Source: Terfezia claveryi
Taxonomy: Eukaryota; Ascomycota; Pezizomycetes; Pezizales; Pezizaceae
Length of the DNA stretch: 64,000 nucleotides
Direction: 5' to 3'
Assembly: GCA_015179025.1 (NCBI GenBank)
Contig: WHUX01000045.1
Location: 295,709-359,708 of the forward strand
Shown: in pieces, positions 9,117 to 23,475 of the stretch
Position numbering within the stretch: the stretch's first letter is position 1
Layout: the number at the start of each line of letters is the position of its first letter
Position numbers and translations under genes: made by a program
Notes under the pieces: generated by a model
Seen by the model: only the letters and a program-made list of their open reading frames with translations
The model's database searches: none
What the model was told of the DNA's origin: nothing

Positions 9117-12100
9117 CAACAGGGAGCCTAACGACAGTAACCAGCAACAGCATATTCACCGGAGGAAAATCTCAGGACATGGGTTGTGTACTATGTAGTC
9201 TTGTTTGGGGAACGGAACATTCATGGACCACCTGCCAAATTCAACCTTGTTTATTTACGACCAGGTAACACTCAATCCCAAATTAGAGGTGAACCCTGAA
9301 GTTTACCACTTAAGAATCCTGTTGATACAGATACATCAGACTTTATATTAAAAGAATCCTGTGCCAGACCGTATATATATGAGGGCTAGGTATCCGTAGT
9401 CTCATATGCGGCCTTGAACAACGCATGCACAACGCAGATGATCCGATGACAAAACGTTATGCGAGAAATCCGGTGATTAGTGTCTAGCCATTGGGACATC
9501 ACAGATTCCTTATACCATGATTCAGACTCTGAGATATGGACACTTGCAGGTTGTATTTCATTCACATCTATCAGCACCAAATCCGCTTGATTATATGCCG
9601 GTACCATGATTAACTAGCCCAGAACCCGCTTTTTTCGCGCAAGAACTTGTGCTTGCTGTAAGCTTGTATCCGCACACTTTCGACGCTACACAATATCAAG
9701 TAGTATCAGCCGAGCCCTATACCGCCACACAGTCATATGTGTAAGAGAAGGAACAATTCTGAGTTGAATTTGGCAAGCATTGAGACGTCACCATTAGTCC
9801 TTCGACCGTGTGGGGTTTCTAATTGACAATGAGAAATAGGACTCACTCCTTCTGAACATCCACGTTCGGGTCAATTCTATGAACCTAATCGTCCTCAGTG
9901 ACTGGCAATCAGTCTAAGACCATGATCGAAGGAAGAACATGTTATGATCTACGCAAAGAGAACCTCTGACAGCTACCTATCTAGGTAATAAATCTGAGAC
10001 ACCTAAAGATTCGGAAGCTAGTTTGATTGTTCATACCATATGCAAATGAGGCCTAACTTTTCCTGCCAAACTCAGGCCATTCTCACAGTTCAGCAAGTCT
10101 AAAACAGCCCCATTTTAACGATTTCAAATAGGTTGAAATTAAAGGTCAGAGTTAGTTACCCTGAATCGTAGTAAAATTTCAAGGTGGGGCTCAATTTAAT
10201 TGATAGGCTAGGTAATTTGATTCCCAGCCAATCAAGTAGGGAGCTTGGCCGCCTATTGCTTAACCCGCTGTTTGGAAAATGTACGGGTTTTTGAAACTTA
10301 AGCTCATATATTACAATTTACAATATCTGCCGATGTATTACTATGAAGGCTATCTCTTTTTATCGACGGTGGTAATCGTCTCGTACCACAGACGCGCTCT
10401 CGGAACCACTTAGCATAGTTAGGATCACTGCGGTACCAGAAAATTATATAACAGTTCCGGGCAGCCAATCGGGTTCCGAGATACCTAGGTACCGTATATA
10501 CGAGACTACTACTTAGGTAAGTAGGTAGGAAGTAGTGCTTGAGTTCAGAGAGATTCCAGGGTTACTTGCGATAAACAAGGTACCTTTTCATACCCAGTGG
10601 TCTCTTTCCGGACTAGAGTATGTATGAATAAATCAAGGCGTAACGTCGCCTTTAAAGGCCGACCAAAAACAATTACACAAAAGACAAAAATGGTAAATAT
10701 AAGGGTAAAGTTAAGAGGGCAGTTAATAGAGTGAAGAAGGTGGTCTAGATGGTACCGTAGTGAAAGTTCGGGCTCTTGTGAAGAGCGAACAGCAGCCCGC
10801 TGGAAGAGAGACATTGTTATGTATATCAAGAAGTCTAACGGCTCTTCAGATGTCTAAAAGTCATGTGGTAAGTAGAGGGTATATAAAGTGTAAAAAGAAA
10901 CAAAAGTACATGCCCTTGAATCTACACTTTAACTGCAAAATTAATAACCACAGAGGAATGGAGGATCAATACCTAGTACATAAAGATAGCCTCTCCGGAG
11001 GATCGATCGAGGCTATCACAATGAGCGGGTAGCTTGTTCCCAGACAAATAAACCTCTAGACCTACGTTTTCACAAGCCAGTATGCCTCTGATTCTCTCCT
11101 TCAGACCCGTCTCTGTCGAGACCGAAGATGGGTTAAATGTACAATAATGACAAAAAATGTAGTATGGGTGGTCAACGACTACTTTTACACCAAAGCACGC
11201 CTACTTTTAAAAAAATCATATAAAATCCTCAACAACCACGAATTAAATTAAATGGCCTCTTAAATAAGCAATTACCGAGCTCATGGGGTTTATATGATCT
11301 ACTTGTCGGATTATTCCCATCTACCTGGGTAAGCGTGGAAAATTCTGAAAGTTTTCAAAGTAGTTGCTCAGTATAGTTCTATACCATTAGTGTCAGTGAA
11401 AAACCGCTACTTTAGAATTGTTTAGTGCTTCGGGGACCATGTTTATACCTCACCTAATATTTCCCCGGGTATGTACTGTACATGCTGTTGCCATAAATAA
11501 AAAGGTACATGACAACTACTTCACCCATACTATTAACTATCTATCCAATGCAATGCTTTTTTTCAAGTCTGTCGGATCTCTTAGGATGCCAGGGGAATAA
11601 GTATTCTTTGAATAATTCTAAGAGTAGAGCTTTCTCCTCGATTCCTTTGATCCTCCATGAATTTTTCAATGTGGCAGAGCTGATGTAAAACATCAGTAAT
11701 GGCCTAGAAACAATTTTACCGAAAGATTTTATATCTAAAGAACGACTTTTAGCATTGCCATGTACGTCGCCCTTCTTCATATTTTTCATGCTCTCTCAAG
11801 AATGCACAATTGAACAATAGTTGATGGTACATAGCTAGCTTTTAATAGTTTTTCTTGAATTTATGAAAGATTGGTCTATAGGATAAGTCCTCATTTTTGG
11901 AATTTCTTTAAAACTGGCAGTTTTGGTTTTAAAAGGCCTCGTGCTCACACTTATGACCTCAACTATACATACGACTTGCAGCAGCTCTTCAAACCAGTAC
12001 TGTCACTTTATATTAACCTCACTACTGTAAGGCTCCAAGAACGTATCTAGAGCCAACTAGAACTAATCTGGAGCCTTGCTCTAGGCACATTTTCATGTAG

Positions 12101-13919
12101 GTATAGTACATGGGTGCAGCAGCTGATCCCTGATCGTCAGGATCCTCCCGTGTGACAAATACCTGCATTGTTCGGATTGTTTACAGCAATTGACAGAATT
12201 AGTTTCTATGCGTTTTTCATGTCCAGCCCGTACATATGTACCTACCTAGTACTCTGTGAAGGTGTTCCGAATCATTACCTATATATAACACTGAGGTATA
12301 TGAATTTCGGGGGAAAGAAACTCTAGTAGGTAGTGGTACCTGTGGCCATAATGATCCGCTGCCTAAACTTGAGACAGGTCTCACTTAACTCGACTGCAGA
12401 CGCGTACGGATACGGTTAAAAATACCAAATCCTAATGCCCGACTCAGGAAACCTTAAGCAGACTAGGAAATATTACCTTATGTTTAAGCAATATACATAC
12501 ATATGTATGTATGAACATAGGTATACTTGTATGATAGAACCTTTTGCATTGCAATAGTTCTGAACTACCGGTATCCGATGATGAGCCTGATGGATAATCT
12601 ATACGGATAAGCAAAGTTAATTGTGCATATGTCCCGAATTACTCTGTACTCCGTACTGCATATATGTATATTGGTATGCGCGCATATGTAGGTTGCCCAA
12701 ATAAGGCAGGTGGAAAAGAACTTTTGGTGTGCGCCTTCGTATAATTATATATTACTCCGCAAGCAGCTGAGTGGAGGCCTGACATACGACAAGTTAAAGT
12801 TAATGAAACATATTTAAAGCGGACAATAATAATAATATATACTGGTAATAATTGATGTAGTTGAAACAAGAAATTTCATACACCTTTGCCGAATCTAATT
12901 CCATTTGAGTGGATAGAAGCCTACCTAACTAGTTAATCCTCCTATTCTCAATGTTCACCATTCAGTCTTGCAAGCTCAAGTCCACTGCTATGGAAGAATG
13001 GGTCGATCGTGCTGTACCTAGTATATTGCTTCTCTGATATCTATTTTAGGACTACCTGGGGCTTTCTCACTTGGTTAGCGATCCCTATCTGCAACTACTT
13101 GTATATACCAATTCTACGTTACCATCATGACATTCTTCTTTTTCATCGTGGGGATTGCAAGCGGTTCTGTTTCAATTAACATTGGTTATCGTGTATATGA
13201 AGGCTCTGGGCCATTTGATATTTGGAATGTTTTCGATAGAAAAAGCACCTGGCTGAGAAAAGGGCCCTCAATCAGAGTGGATGTCTGCGCATGAGCCTTA
13301 CTGTAAGCACTTTAGTCTAGTTGTAAGCCCTTGTCATCGGCCAACACATGGGTCATTTATCCAGAGGGGCCCAGGGCTGGAGAGGCAAACAGCAGACAGG
13401 TTTTCTTGCTTAGTTTTCTTCTATGTACTGTATGTATTAATTCCGCTCTAAAGTAGCAGGTTTATCCCATTTCGCAACACAATACATGAGATACATTTGT
13501 GCAGGCCACGGAATTCCGAGTCAAAAGTTGGTCATGGCATGTGATTGCTCATCTCGTCACCTTGCAGAAGCTTCCGTGTAGGTACTGCTCTTACCCCCTC
13601 CAATCATCCCCAGCCCGCATGTTTGCTATTTTGAGTGAGGTTTTTTTTTGTTTGTTGTGGACCCGTCTAATTGGCTTGTGCGGTCGAGCTAGTACCGAGG
13701 CAGAGCAAACCTACGAGCCCTGTTGAGCGGCCTTGGAACTCTACCAAGTTTACTGGGTGCCAACCAGACTAGTCTACTGGACGTCGGCTGCCTAACCAGT
13801 CTGGTTGGTTCGCTGCCCCGCTTCTGCCCCAGTGCAACTTCCCGACTGCCACAAGTTCTGGCCAAGAGCTGATCATTTTTGCACTAATTGTGTCGCTGAT
13901 CAGGGTGCAGTCGCTTCCT
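9117..13919. other. Long intergenic stretch without a supported gene
   Basis: Nearly 5 kb with no credible coding region. Short open frames are scattered and of random composition. A 55-codon ATG frame at 13127-13294 begins with a Phe-rich hydrophobic segment and could be a relic or a tiny membrane peptide. ACCTAGGTA-like words recur near 10486-10530. This may be decayed transposon sequence. Confidence 0.4.
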
Positions 13920-14040
13920 GGAAGGGGCTCAGGCAGAACACGCTAATAATTTTACTATCCTATAAAGGAAAAGCAGCAGCGTAGATATCTAGCTACTTTA
14001 AGATGCAGAAAAGGGGCTCGTCATGACGAGGTGTCACCAT
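13920..14040 (+). repeat. MULE left terminal inverted repeat
   Basis: 121 bp matching 15281-15401 in reverse complement with one mismatch (AGAAAAGG against AGGAAAGG near the inner end). Confidence 0.9.
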
Positions 14041-14106
14041 ATTTCATATCACTGCAAGTACCATATCACTGCAAATTAATATCACCACCGATACCTCTAT
14101 TCCTAT

Positions 14107-15233
14107 CTATAATTCCCATGGCCTATGTCTATTTACAATATCTTCAGCACGAACACTTGTCAGACTGGCCAACGTAACCTGTACATGATTAGCCCATTCT
14201 TCCATTCGCTGACTTTGTACTGTATTGTCGTCTAGGTTAAGCTGATCCATCAACTCATATGCAGTATAGAGTTGCTGTTGTACCTGCTCAAAGCTTTCCC
14301 GTACCCGACCAATAGTATTAGCCCTCTCAGCGTTCCGCCTACTATCCTCATCAGTTTCCACCCACACAGCACCCATAGTCTCATACACTTCCATACCACA
14401 CTCCTCAAACATCATCAAGTACGCCTTCCACTGCACTGTAGTCAACACTTTGATTTCAGTATCAAGATGGAAGATGTGACGGCATGGAAGTAAGTATTGT
14501 CTGTGGAATTTGCAGTGACACTGTAAATTCTCATCAAACCTAGGCAACTCCTTCCCCTTTGCTATGCGTGCTCGTAGGTCTGCTGACCCCAATCCTCGCT
14601 TCAGATTCCTAACATCTTTTCTATACACCGAATTCATTAGCTATCAAGATATCATACCTCACCTGAATAGAGTCTTACGAACGTTTTTAAAGACGAGCCA
14701 CCAAGCTCTTTCAGCCGTTCAGAGCCTTCATGTTTACCTGCACCACGGACAGCATGGTAAATCTGAGAAGCTGAGTAATTTTTGGCTGCTTCAGACTTGA
14801 TATACCCCACTAATATGCTTGGTTTTTTTATCCAGAAGCTCTCCTCAATATCATGGGTATGGGTATATTCATCAAGGCGCTCAACCGTAACTGCTGTACC
14901 GTCAACTGGACGAGAAACCTTAATTCGGACATTGCAAAGGTCGGCATTTCACATACTGCTCTGCCAGCGTTTAATAACCTTGCCATCGGTATCCGCAACC
15001 CGAGCTATGCTTGACTTCCTGCTTTTTCGAAGTCTGCACTCATATTTCTGAACACGTACTGTACCATAAGCTTGCAGCAGTTCTTGCTAAAGCTTGGAAT
15101 AAACCGAATCCACATATGGCCATATTTCGTTGAATATTTGGGGGGATATGGTAACTGGTTTGCTGAGCTCGAACAATATAGTGCGGTAGTGCAGAGCATC
15201 AGCAGAGATTGGCATCATGACTTCGGTAGACAT
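14107..15233 (-). pseudogene. MULE transposase relic lacking its catalytic core
   Basis: Read on the minus strand from an ATG at 15233, about 195 codons resemble a transposase N-terminal region but contain two stops (TAG near 15088 and TGA near 14949). The frame ends near 14648. A second part (14637 down to 14107, 176 codons) carries the SWIM-type zinc finger CHCKFHRQYLLPCRHIF (CxCx(n)CxH), which in MULE transposases follows the DDE domain. The DDE catalytic region that should lie between them is absent, so an internal deletion has joined the ends. Clearly non-functional. Confidence 0.7.
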
Positions 15234-15280
15234 TTTGATTTGATTGTATTCACGGTGAAATTGTATTTGTGGTGATCAGT

Positions 15281-15401
15281 ATGGTGACACCTCGTCATGA
15301 CGAGCCCCTTTCCTGCATCTTAAAGTAGCTAGATATCTACGCTGCTGCTTTTCCTTTATAGGATAGTAAAATTATTAGCGTGTTCTGCCTGAGCCCCTTC
15401 C
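15281..15401 (-). repeat. MULE right terminal inverted repeat
   Basis: Inverted partner of 13920-14040. The outermost bases read GGAAGGGGCTC on the element's inward strand at both ends. Confidence 0.9.
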
Positions 15402-15409
15402 CGCTTCCT

Positions 15410-16768
15410 TAACCTCCGCCGCCTCTTCCTTCTCAGAGGCTTTCCCTCTTTCTGTCGCTCAACGTGGGCCACGTCGTTGGGAGAGTGTGGCCAGCCACTA
15501 GTACCTCCACTGGAAAATCCCCCCATCCGTTCCACCCCCTCGTTCTTCCCGCACCGGCGCTGGTTCATCCATCGTGGCATCCCAACTTAGCGGACCATAG
15601 GCGACGAACATTTCCTTTGGGCAGTGACTCCCACGTGCAGTGTACCTAACTCTGCTTCCCTGCCTTCGAATTCTGGTTTTCGCGCGAGCGATCTCCGTTT
15701 TCTGAACGTGGTGCGGAATCCTTAGGAGTCCGTAGATGAACGGTTTTTCTTTATGTATGCGTCTTGACAGTACGTTGCAAAGACGCGAACACGACTAGGC
15801 AAAGGATACAGCTACTTTACGACACGCAACCGATCAAGCGAGAGATAAACAGGAGGATTTAAGTAGCAAAATAAGAGAATCTTGGTGAGTAGGCGAGAAT
15901 GTGGCGAGGACACCGCGAAATACAGCTCCCCAGCCCCTGAACAACCCTCCCTATCCCCACCTTCCTGAAACTCTTGCGAGGATGGAATGAGTTGGATGAA
16001 GATGCTGCGGGGAGGGGTATCGTGAATGGAGAAAACCTATTGGTTAATTTACTTGGAGCTTTGTACAACTCAGTTACTGGCGGAGGAGGGGTTAGTGATG
16101 ACGAGGTAGCACTAGGAGCCGAGAGGGGAGGTGGGCTTCTGGAAGGGGGGGGTCCTAGGTTTTATCTGAAGTACTATAGCTAATTTCTATTCTTTGCACA
16201 GCTTGCTCCAGCCACCAGCTTGAAGATCTACGAGGACGAAAAATCCGGGAAAACAGTGTTCTGCTATCATCGAGGCAAACTACCTAGAGTCACCTTCCAC
16301 TACTATAGCAATACCAGCATTCTGGTCATCGGCATTAGATAGCAATTCCACATACCCATCATCCTTTGGTGCCTGCTTTCCACAGTGCGTTGAAGACATA
16401 ACGAACAGTCTCGTTAACGTTTACAGAATCAAATTTTTTATTTAGGAACGGGACTAGATATCCCTTCCTTCCGTCCTAGATCCTCGAGTGCGAAGTGCTG
16501 GGAAAATTGCAACGGAAAAGAGGGTCCAGGAGCCTGAGTGAGTTCACCCATTTTAGCGACCCTGAATTCTATACCTTACTCCGGTACCCAAGTTCGTTGT
16601 AACCACCTTTGGCGAGGGATGAAGCTCTGCAACTACTATTTGCCTGCTAGTGATATTCCCGTGACACATAGGACAAGTTTATGAATGCTTGTGTGAGGCG
16701 AGGGCTAATTTCAGGAATCATCATGCATTGTAGAAGAACTCTGCACCAAGTCCAGTACAGACGAAATC
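15410..16768. other. Intergenic upstream of the large Gln-rich gene
   Basis: GC-richer than its surroundings, with pyrimidine-rich runs near 15395-15600. It probably holds the promoter and 5' leader of the gene at 16769. Open frames on both strands are short and mutually overlapping, so I call none. Confidence 0.4.
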
Positions 16769-19700
16769 ATGGCCTCCTCAACCTCCTCTACCAATTTGCA
16801 CCACCCACACACCCTTCCGCAGCAGCAGCAGCAGCAGCAGCAACAGCAACAGCACCAACCACAACCGCAATTGCAACATCATCTGCAGGGATCACTTTTG
16901 CCAGCCTCGCAGCATGCACAGCAGCCGAACCAACACAATGCTTCTCCACATCAAATACCTACGAACAAGTCCTCAACGTCGTCGTTTTTAAGTTTTTCGC
17001 CTCCTGGAGTTGGATTCAAATCACAGAATTCTGGATCTACCCTGAGTGGAGGGGTCGGATTGGATAGCTATCGGTCCACTTCGCAATCATCGTCACAGAA
17101 TTTTCAGCAGAATTCATCAAGTGCGCAGGAAATTGGAGCTTCTAACAGCTACAATCCACCATCATTACAAAATCCAAATAGCTTTGGTTCATCTACTGGA
17201 GCGGCGTCAGTTTCCTCATACCAGGCACACCAAGGGGTAAGTTGGAAATAACCTAACGAACTTGTATACTGGAGTAGCCGGGAATGCTAATGGATCAGTA
17301 TTTGCAGCAACAATCGCAGCAGCAGCAGCCCCAATCACAGTCCAACCATACTTCCGCATTAGAGTCACAAAATCAACTACAACACGCAACAAAACAACAA
17401 ACTGACGATTTATATACTTCGTTGCTATCTCAACAGCTCCTGCCTCAGCCTCAAATGTCCCACCAGGTTCCAGATGCATTCGTAATGACTTCACATACGG
17501 CGGGGAACACTAAGGTATCGCCGTCGAGTGACTATTCGACCGAAAATGCTCGAGGCACATTTGGGCAATCGCAAGGCTTTGGCTCGGGTTTGGGTTCGAA
17601 TTCAGTGTCGGGAAGTAACGTATCGAAGTTGAACCACAGTGGGCCAGGGTTTTGGGATGTTTCTAACGAAATCGGAGGCACGGGACTGAGAGGGAGTCAG
17701 CGTACCTCCGGCTCATCTAACGCACCGCCCGGCAGTGAATCAGCGACTGCGGGAGTAATTGCCAGGCCGACCCCACCGGGTCAAGGCTATCAGCCCCCTC
17801 ATCAACAACAGTCGCAGCATGATCGAAGTCCATCTTTTGGAGGAGAGTCAGCAACTGGCCTACTCCCTACTCCAAAAGCCCCACAAAATCAGAGCTCTGC
17901 GAATTATATCCAGTCACAGCCGCAATATTCAGCTTCCACGAGTAATATATCACAACCCTCACAGTCATATAGCGGGTTAAACTCTTCGACTACGAATCTT
18001 CCTTCCGTGATTGGCATACCTCAATCAAACTCTGCACAACAGCGGCAGCCATCTCCCTCTGTATTTCCACTCCCTCTAGTGGGCTCGCATCAGCAACCAT
18101 CTGGAAGTTACTTTCCGCAAAATTCACAGCAGCAACCTCAGCAGCAACAATCGGTATCACAGAGGAATAGCCAAATTTCATCACGTTCTCCACCACACGT
18201 GCAAGCCGCGAACCCAGGTACAAGCCAGTCCCCCCATTATTCTCCACTACTGCAACATCGGCAGAATGACGGGTCACCGCATCATAGTCTAAATCAGCAT
18301 ACTTCTCCTCAGTCTACTGCAGTCATCGGTAGTCCACATGGGAGTATCACAGGCACTGTAAACCCCGGTTCTGCGGGAACCAAGGCAAGCGGGAGGGGGA
18401 GCCTGTACTCGCCACCTCCTGCTCCATCTCAAAATGCCCCAAGCGTAGGCCCTTCCGGCCACGCTGGAGCAGGATCAGATCGTGGTAACGCTGGTAGCGC
18501 GGCTGCCAGAGAGAGGGAGCGGGAGCACCGGGAAAGGGAGCAGCGAGAACAGCGAGACAGAGAACACCACGAGAAGGAGCACCGTGAGCGGGAACATCAC
18601 TATGATCACCATCAACCGCCCCTTGGGGGAGCTAATCGTCAAACACAACAGTTGAGGTTCGCACAGCCAAGTGGTCTTGGCAGGTCTGGAGGCATGGCCA
18701 TCGACACGTCTAATATTCAAAATCTCACTTCTCCAATCATCGTACAGAATCCTACTAGTGGAGGTCCACTCTCGCCAAATACCTTTTCTCCCAACGCAAG
18801 TGGCGGGACGAGGGATCCAATTACATTGTCTTCGAATAATCCGGCCTTGCACAGGGCTCTCCTCACACCTATAACCCATCCAGCCCCACCTCCTGCGCCG
18901 AGTGCACCCCCGACGGCTAGTACACCGGGAACTGATTACTACTACTGGGGACAGAGCAGTGCGACATCGACTAGATGGGGGGATCGAGAAGAGGAAGGCG
19001 ACTATGGGACTCCGACCCCAGGACCAGCGCCGAGCACAATGACAAGTCTCAGGGGAATCCCTGGCCCGGCAAGACAAGCTCAGAAGGGTGGGTTAATTGG
19101 ACTTTGGAAGGGGCAAGGGGTGGGTGATGATGTGCGGAGAATACCCAAGAATGGGCCACCGAGCGGCGGGCTAAGCGGTGGAATGGATCTTGGCGGCTTT
19201 TCAGGGACAAGTAACGCGGATAGGAATAGGGATAGAGAGAGGGATGATGAACTGAGGAGAGAGCGTCCTCAAGCGTCCCCAGAGAGACCACAGAGCGTTG
19301 GTGATGACCCGGAGTTTGATACAGATCCTATTCCGGCAGAGTACAGACCGATAAGGAGGGTTGGTGAGGAGGAGAAAGGTAGAGGCTCGGGAAGTGGAAG
19401 CAATTCTCAAAATCAAGGACCGCCTCCCAGACCACACTATCAACAAGGATATGTTCCCCAAAACGTTAATCTTCATCATGGCAATGCTCCAAATTCACCC
19501 CCATCTGTTCATGCGCATATTGGCTACAGCAATGCTCAATATACTTCGAGAAGTCAGCAGGGGCCAGCACGGATTACGGGAATGCAGTCATCATCGGCCT
19601 CTTCGTCTACAACAACTTTGCCTACAAGTAACACTACCACCCAGGCGGCGACAAGGGAAAGTATTATGCGAGGGCAATGGGTTGGTGGAACGGCAGCTGT

Positions 19701-22700
19701 TGCAGGACCAGCCCCAATTACGCACTCGGCTGCCTCATCTACAACAGGAGGCCATCAAAGAAAACCCTCGGAAAACACGGTGCAGCAACAAATGCAGGAA
19801 AGACCTAAGCAACCAGGGAGCATTGGATCTAGTGTTATTCCGATGCGTGAGCAGCCAAAGCGAATGTTCTCGACCGATACGATTAATTCACAAGAATGGA
19901 GCCATGTATCCCCAGTCTCTTCCGGTTATCATGGGGGTTATCAGCCTCCACAGAATCAGCTCCCACCAATGTCAAAGAGCAGCACGGGCATGACAAATAC
20001 GACTACTGGGTCATTTATCAGGGCAGAAGATATGCTCTCCAACAGCCTTTCTCCGGACAAACTTGAATTAACTACTAATCCAAGTGCAGTGCCGTCGCCG
20101 GAATTGTTCCAGCATCACCATCCTCTTCAGCACCGCCCCGTTCACCAACAGCGAAAGTCACAACAGCCAGCACAAGGACAGCCACATCGTGACAGATCTG
20201 TTAGTGCAGATGAGGAGAAGTTGGTTTCCATCCTGAAGGGTCTGTATAAGGTCCTTCCCGATAGCCATATTCGAAGCCTGCATAATTTCGCTCTTTACCT
20301 CTCTGAAGATGCTCTTGCCGCTGAGAAAGCGCAGAGGCTGTTAAATGGCGAGGCTACACCGAGTGGGAACAGGGGCTCATGGGGACCTAGTGCAATGGGT
20401 GGGGATGTCAGTGACCGTGAATCTAGGCTAGATGTGCTCTCTAAGGAAAGGTTGCGGAGGTGGAATGAGTGGGTTGAGGTTGAGGAGGCAGAGAGAAGGA
20501 GACATGTCATGGCGCTTGACCCAAGAAAGGGTAAGAATATAGGCAAGGTGGCTGCCTCTTCGAACACCCACATAGGATCTAATATCGAGAGCGGGAGGTT
20601 GAGCGGAGGATCGGAAAGCTCTTCTGGAGTGTTTGTGAGGAGTGATGGGACTCTTCAAAGTGGAACAGGAGAGGTCATTTCTCCCCCAGCTAGTGCCGTT
20701 GGTCCTGGCAAAGCCACAGCAATTTCCCACTTAACAGAAATTAAGACATTTGAAGGCGGCATGGACGGTTCTTCGCATAAGAATCCATTCGATACTGAAA
20801 CTGAAGCCGAGCTGGATACTGAAGACGAAACTACAGATGATGATGGGGATATGCATAATATTAAGAGAAGGATGGATAACGTGGAGCAACCCGGAAGTGG
20901 AATGCAACCTTTACCCCCCCCACCTAGGATTGTGAGGATTGATGATGGGTCAACCACTCCACCGGCTAGCTTGGAACCATTCTTGAACAAGACAAATAAG
21001 GATCAAAGTAGTGATCGGAAGAACAATAGCAGCCCACCTCTTCAAACTTTGCACCACCATCATCCTCCACACGCTGATGTCAACTATCAATATGACCACC
21101 CGGCGAGGCGCAGAGGCCGCAACAACAGCACCCCGCCCGAAGCTCCGGAGCCACCACCAGAGACCCCATCCCCCACTCCGACGTTTGTCCAGGTCGCAAA
21201 TGCTCCGAAGGTGGATTTGGAATTGCAGATGCCGAGGCCTGTTCCTGGTATTCCTGCAATCAGGCTCGACCCCAGTGCAAGGAAGCGGGTAGAGGATGAT
21301 GACACTTCCACAATAGCCGACTCAGACCATCACAGACCCGATTCGGATGCAGGGCATAGGGGTCAACCTGGTGCCACACCATTTTATCCAAAGTTCTCGA
21401 AACTAAAGGAGAACCACCGTCCCATTGATATCAAGAATCTGACCTCTGTTATTGCTGCATTCATGAAATCCGGCTCTAGTCCAGATACTGGTCCCGATAT
21501 TCCGCAATTCTTGCATATGGCTTATCAGGCTCTAGAAACGGCAACGCATTCCCCAAGCCTGGACACCTATCTTAGTGACGCTAGGCGAAGGTTGGATACC
21601 AGGACAAACCAGATGACTATGAAGTACAATACCGAGGCAGTGGCACGGAAGCAGCAGCAGGTGGCGCAAGTGGACTCGTACTGTAACCGGGGCGCGACGT
21701 ATGAGGAAGTGGAATCCATTGACAAAAGGTTCCAGCAAGAAGAGGCACAAAGAAAGATTGAGGCCGAAGCCCAAATTTACCAGGTATTCGAGAATGACTA
21801 CGTCGAGATCGCGTACAAGGACGTTAAGGGGCAGTTGGAGGTCCTTGGTGGGAGGTGGTACGACGAGGTTAAGACATGGTTATTAAATACCGCTGCTGGT
21901 GCTGCAGACACTGCAGGAAGGCCGCAGCTAAGTGGGACGGCAATGCATTATTATCTCTTGCTGGAGGCGGTAGATTTGTTGAACAAATTGCATGTCTCGA
22001 TGGAGGATCATGAACACGTACTCCAGGGGCTTGTGTCGGATAGGAACCAGCGCTACCTCCAAGTTTCAATCTCCCCACTCATTATGCAAGGCAATACCGA
22101 AGACGCAGCGGAGGCGGAGAGGAGGTTCTGGATGGATGAACAGGGGCGTGGATTGGTGGCGCGTGCAGACTCGGTAAAGAGGGCTAGTGATCATGCCGCA
22201 GCAGTGGAACGCATTGTATCTGATTTCATCAAGGGACTTAAATGCAAGTTCGAGGAGGTCGTGCGTGAGACATATGATGTTATCTTCAAACTCCCACCCT
22301 CTACACTACAGACTCAACTCTTTAGGAGGTTTTTCGATGACATCGGCTCCAATAAAATCACCATGGTACACCTTCCAGATGGGGAGAACTTGGCAGTTCC
22401 ACTTGAGATAATTGGGGTGATTGGTGACTCGGTGAAGACCCTATCAGATATTGTTGGGTTAATCAAGGTGAGCTTGGATCTCCAGGCACAAGCGCAGATA
22501 AGGAGGTGTGAAGCCCAATGTTCGTTGCAAGTGGTACAGGATTATAATCGGAAGAATGGGGTTACGGCACCGCAAATTACCTCAAATGCAGTCACCGCGG
22601 GGTTGGCGCTGGTGTTACCTGGTGCTCTGAAGAGGCTGAGTGAGGAACAGGGGCGTACGGTTGCGGATGTGTTGGAGGAGAGCATGGATGTTGTGCGAAG

Positions 22701-23475
22701 GCTTGGGGCTCTTGTTGCTGCGCTCAAGAAGGATCCTGGCAGTAGCGGATCTTCTGTCGCCGGGAGCAATTCAAGGCATGGATCACAGGCGGGAGGGAGT
22801 GTGAAAACGGAAAGGCACCAGCAACATAATAATCCCCATAATCAGGTCTCGCCTCGGTGGAATGAAATTCTTGAGGGACCATTGTGGCCACCAAGCAGCG
22901 CAAATGTTGGCTCTGGGAAAGATACTGCGTGGGCGTTTATGGCACCGGCGCTGGTGCAGATGCCACAAATGCCACCGATACATTATCACCATCAACAGCC
23001 AACGCAGCAAGCACCACAACAAGCCCAACAGCCTCCTGTACCGCCTCCACATCAGACCCAGCCACAAATGCAGCAGCATCCTCAAATGCAACATCCACAG
23101 CATGCGCAATCTCCAGGATTTTCTTTGATTGGTAGTTTGAGAACTGTAAGTTTGCCTCTACTCCCTGACTCTGATCCTAATTTTCTGACGCATGCGGTGC
23201 TGGTATAGGCAAGAGGTGTCTCTACACAAGCAGGGCCCCATGGCCTGCTGATGAGCCCAGTTGGTTATTCGGCGCAAGTACCGGGAGCAGCATTTTCTCC
23301 GGTGGGACAAACAGCTCAATTGCAGTTGCAGATGGCAGCTTTACAAAATGTGCAACAGCACACTCAGGCACAGCACCAGGCACAGCGGCAGCAACAGCAA
23401 CAGGGCGCGGGTTGGAGTGGAATGTATGGGGCCGGACAGGGAGATGGGGGGATGGGAGGAGAGAGGAGGTTCTAG
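16769..23475 (+). CDS. Large Gln/Ser/Pro-rich protein, three exons, 2193 aa, function unknown
   Basis: Exons 16769-17236, 17299-23145 and 23209-23475 join in phase 0 through introns of 62 and 63 nt. Both donors read GTAAGT; acceptors are GATCAG (or TTGCAG nine bases on, also in frame) and TATAG. The coding length is 6582 nt. Residues 1-1100 are low complexity: polyGln near residue 20, Ser/Asn/Gln tracts, and an Arg/Glu/His-rich stretch near 560-595. A short helical block lies near 1125-1215, then an acidic and Pro-rich linker. The conserved-looking core is about 1518-1970, helical and without Cys-rich or P-loop motifs. The tail is again Gln-rich. This is the most ordinary gene of the window and probably conserved among ascomycetes. 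The make-up suggests a nuclear or transcription-related scaffold, but I cannot name it. Confidence 0.85.
16823..16860 (+). repeat. CAG/CAA microsatellite coding polyglutamine
   Basis: A run of CAG and CAA codons in exon 1 of the large gene encodes a dozen Gln before a His. Mixed CAG/CAA use makes it more stable than a pure CAG tract. Confidence 0.8.

Larger units (their letters stand above)
13920..15401 (-). mobile_element. Mutator-like (MULE) DNA transposon, internally deleted
   Basis: Terminal inverted repeats of 121 bp (13920-14040 and 15281-15401) with one visible mismatch bound a 1482-bp element. An 8-bp direct repeat CGCTTCCT flanks it (13912-13919 and 15402-15409). Inside each end lies a perfect 14-bp palindrome, CTCGTCATGACGAG. 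The interior holds the two ends of a SWIM zinc-finger transposase. Long ends, an 8-9 bp target duplication and a SWIM motif are together typical of MULEs. The element is too short for a full transposase, so it can only have moved with help from another copy. Confidence 0.8.
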
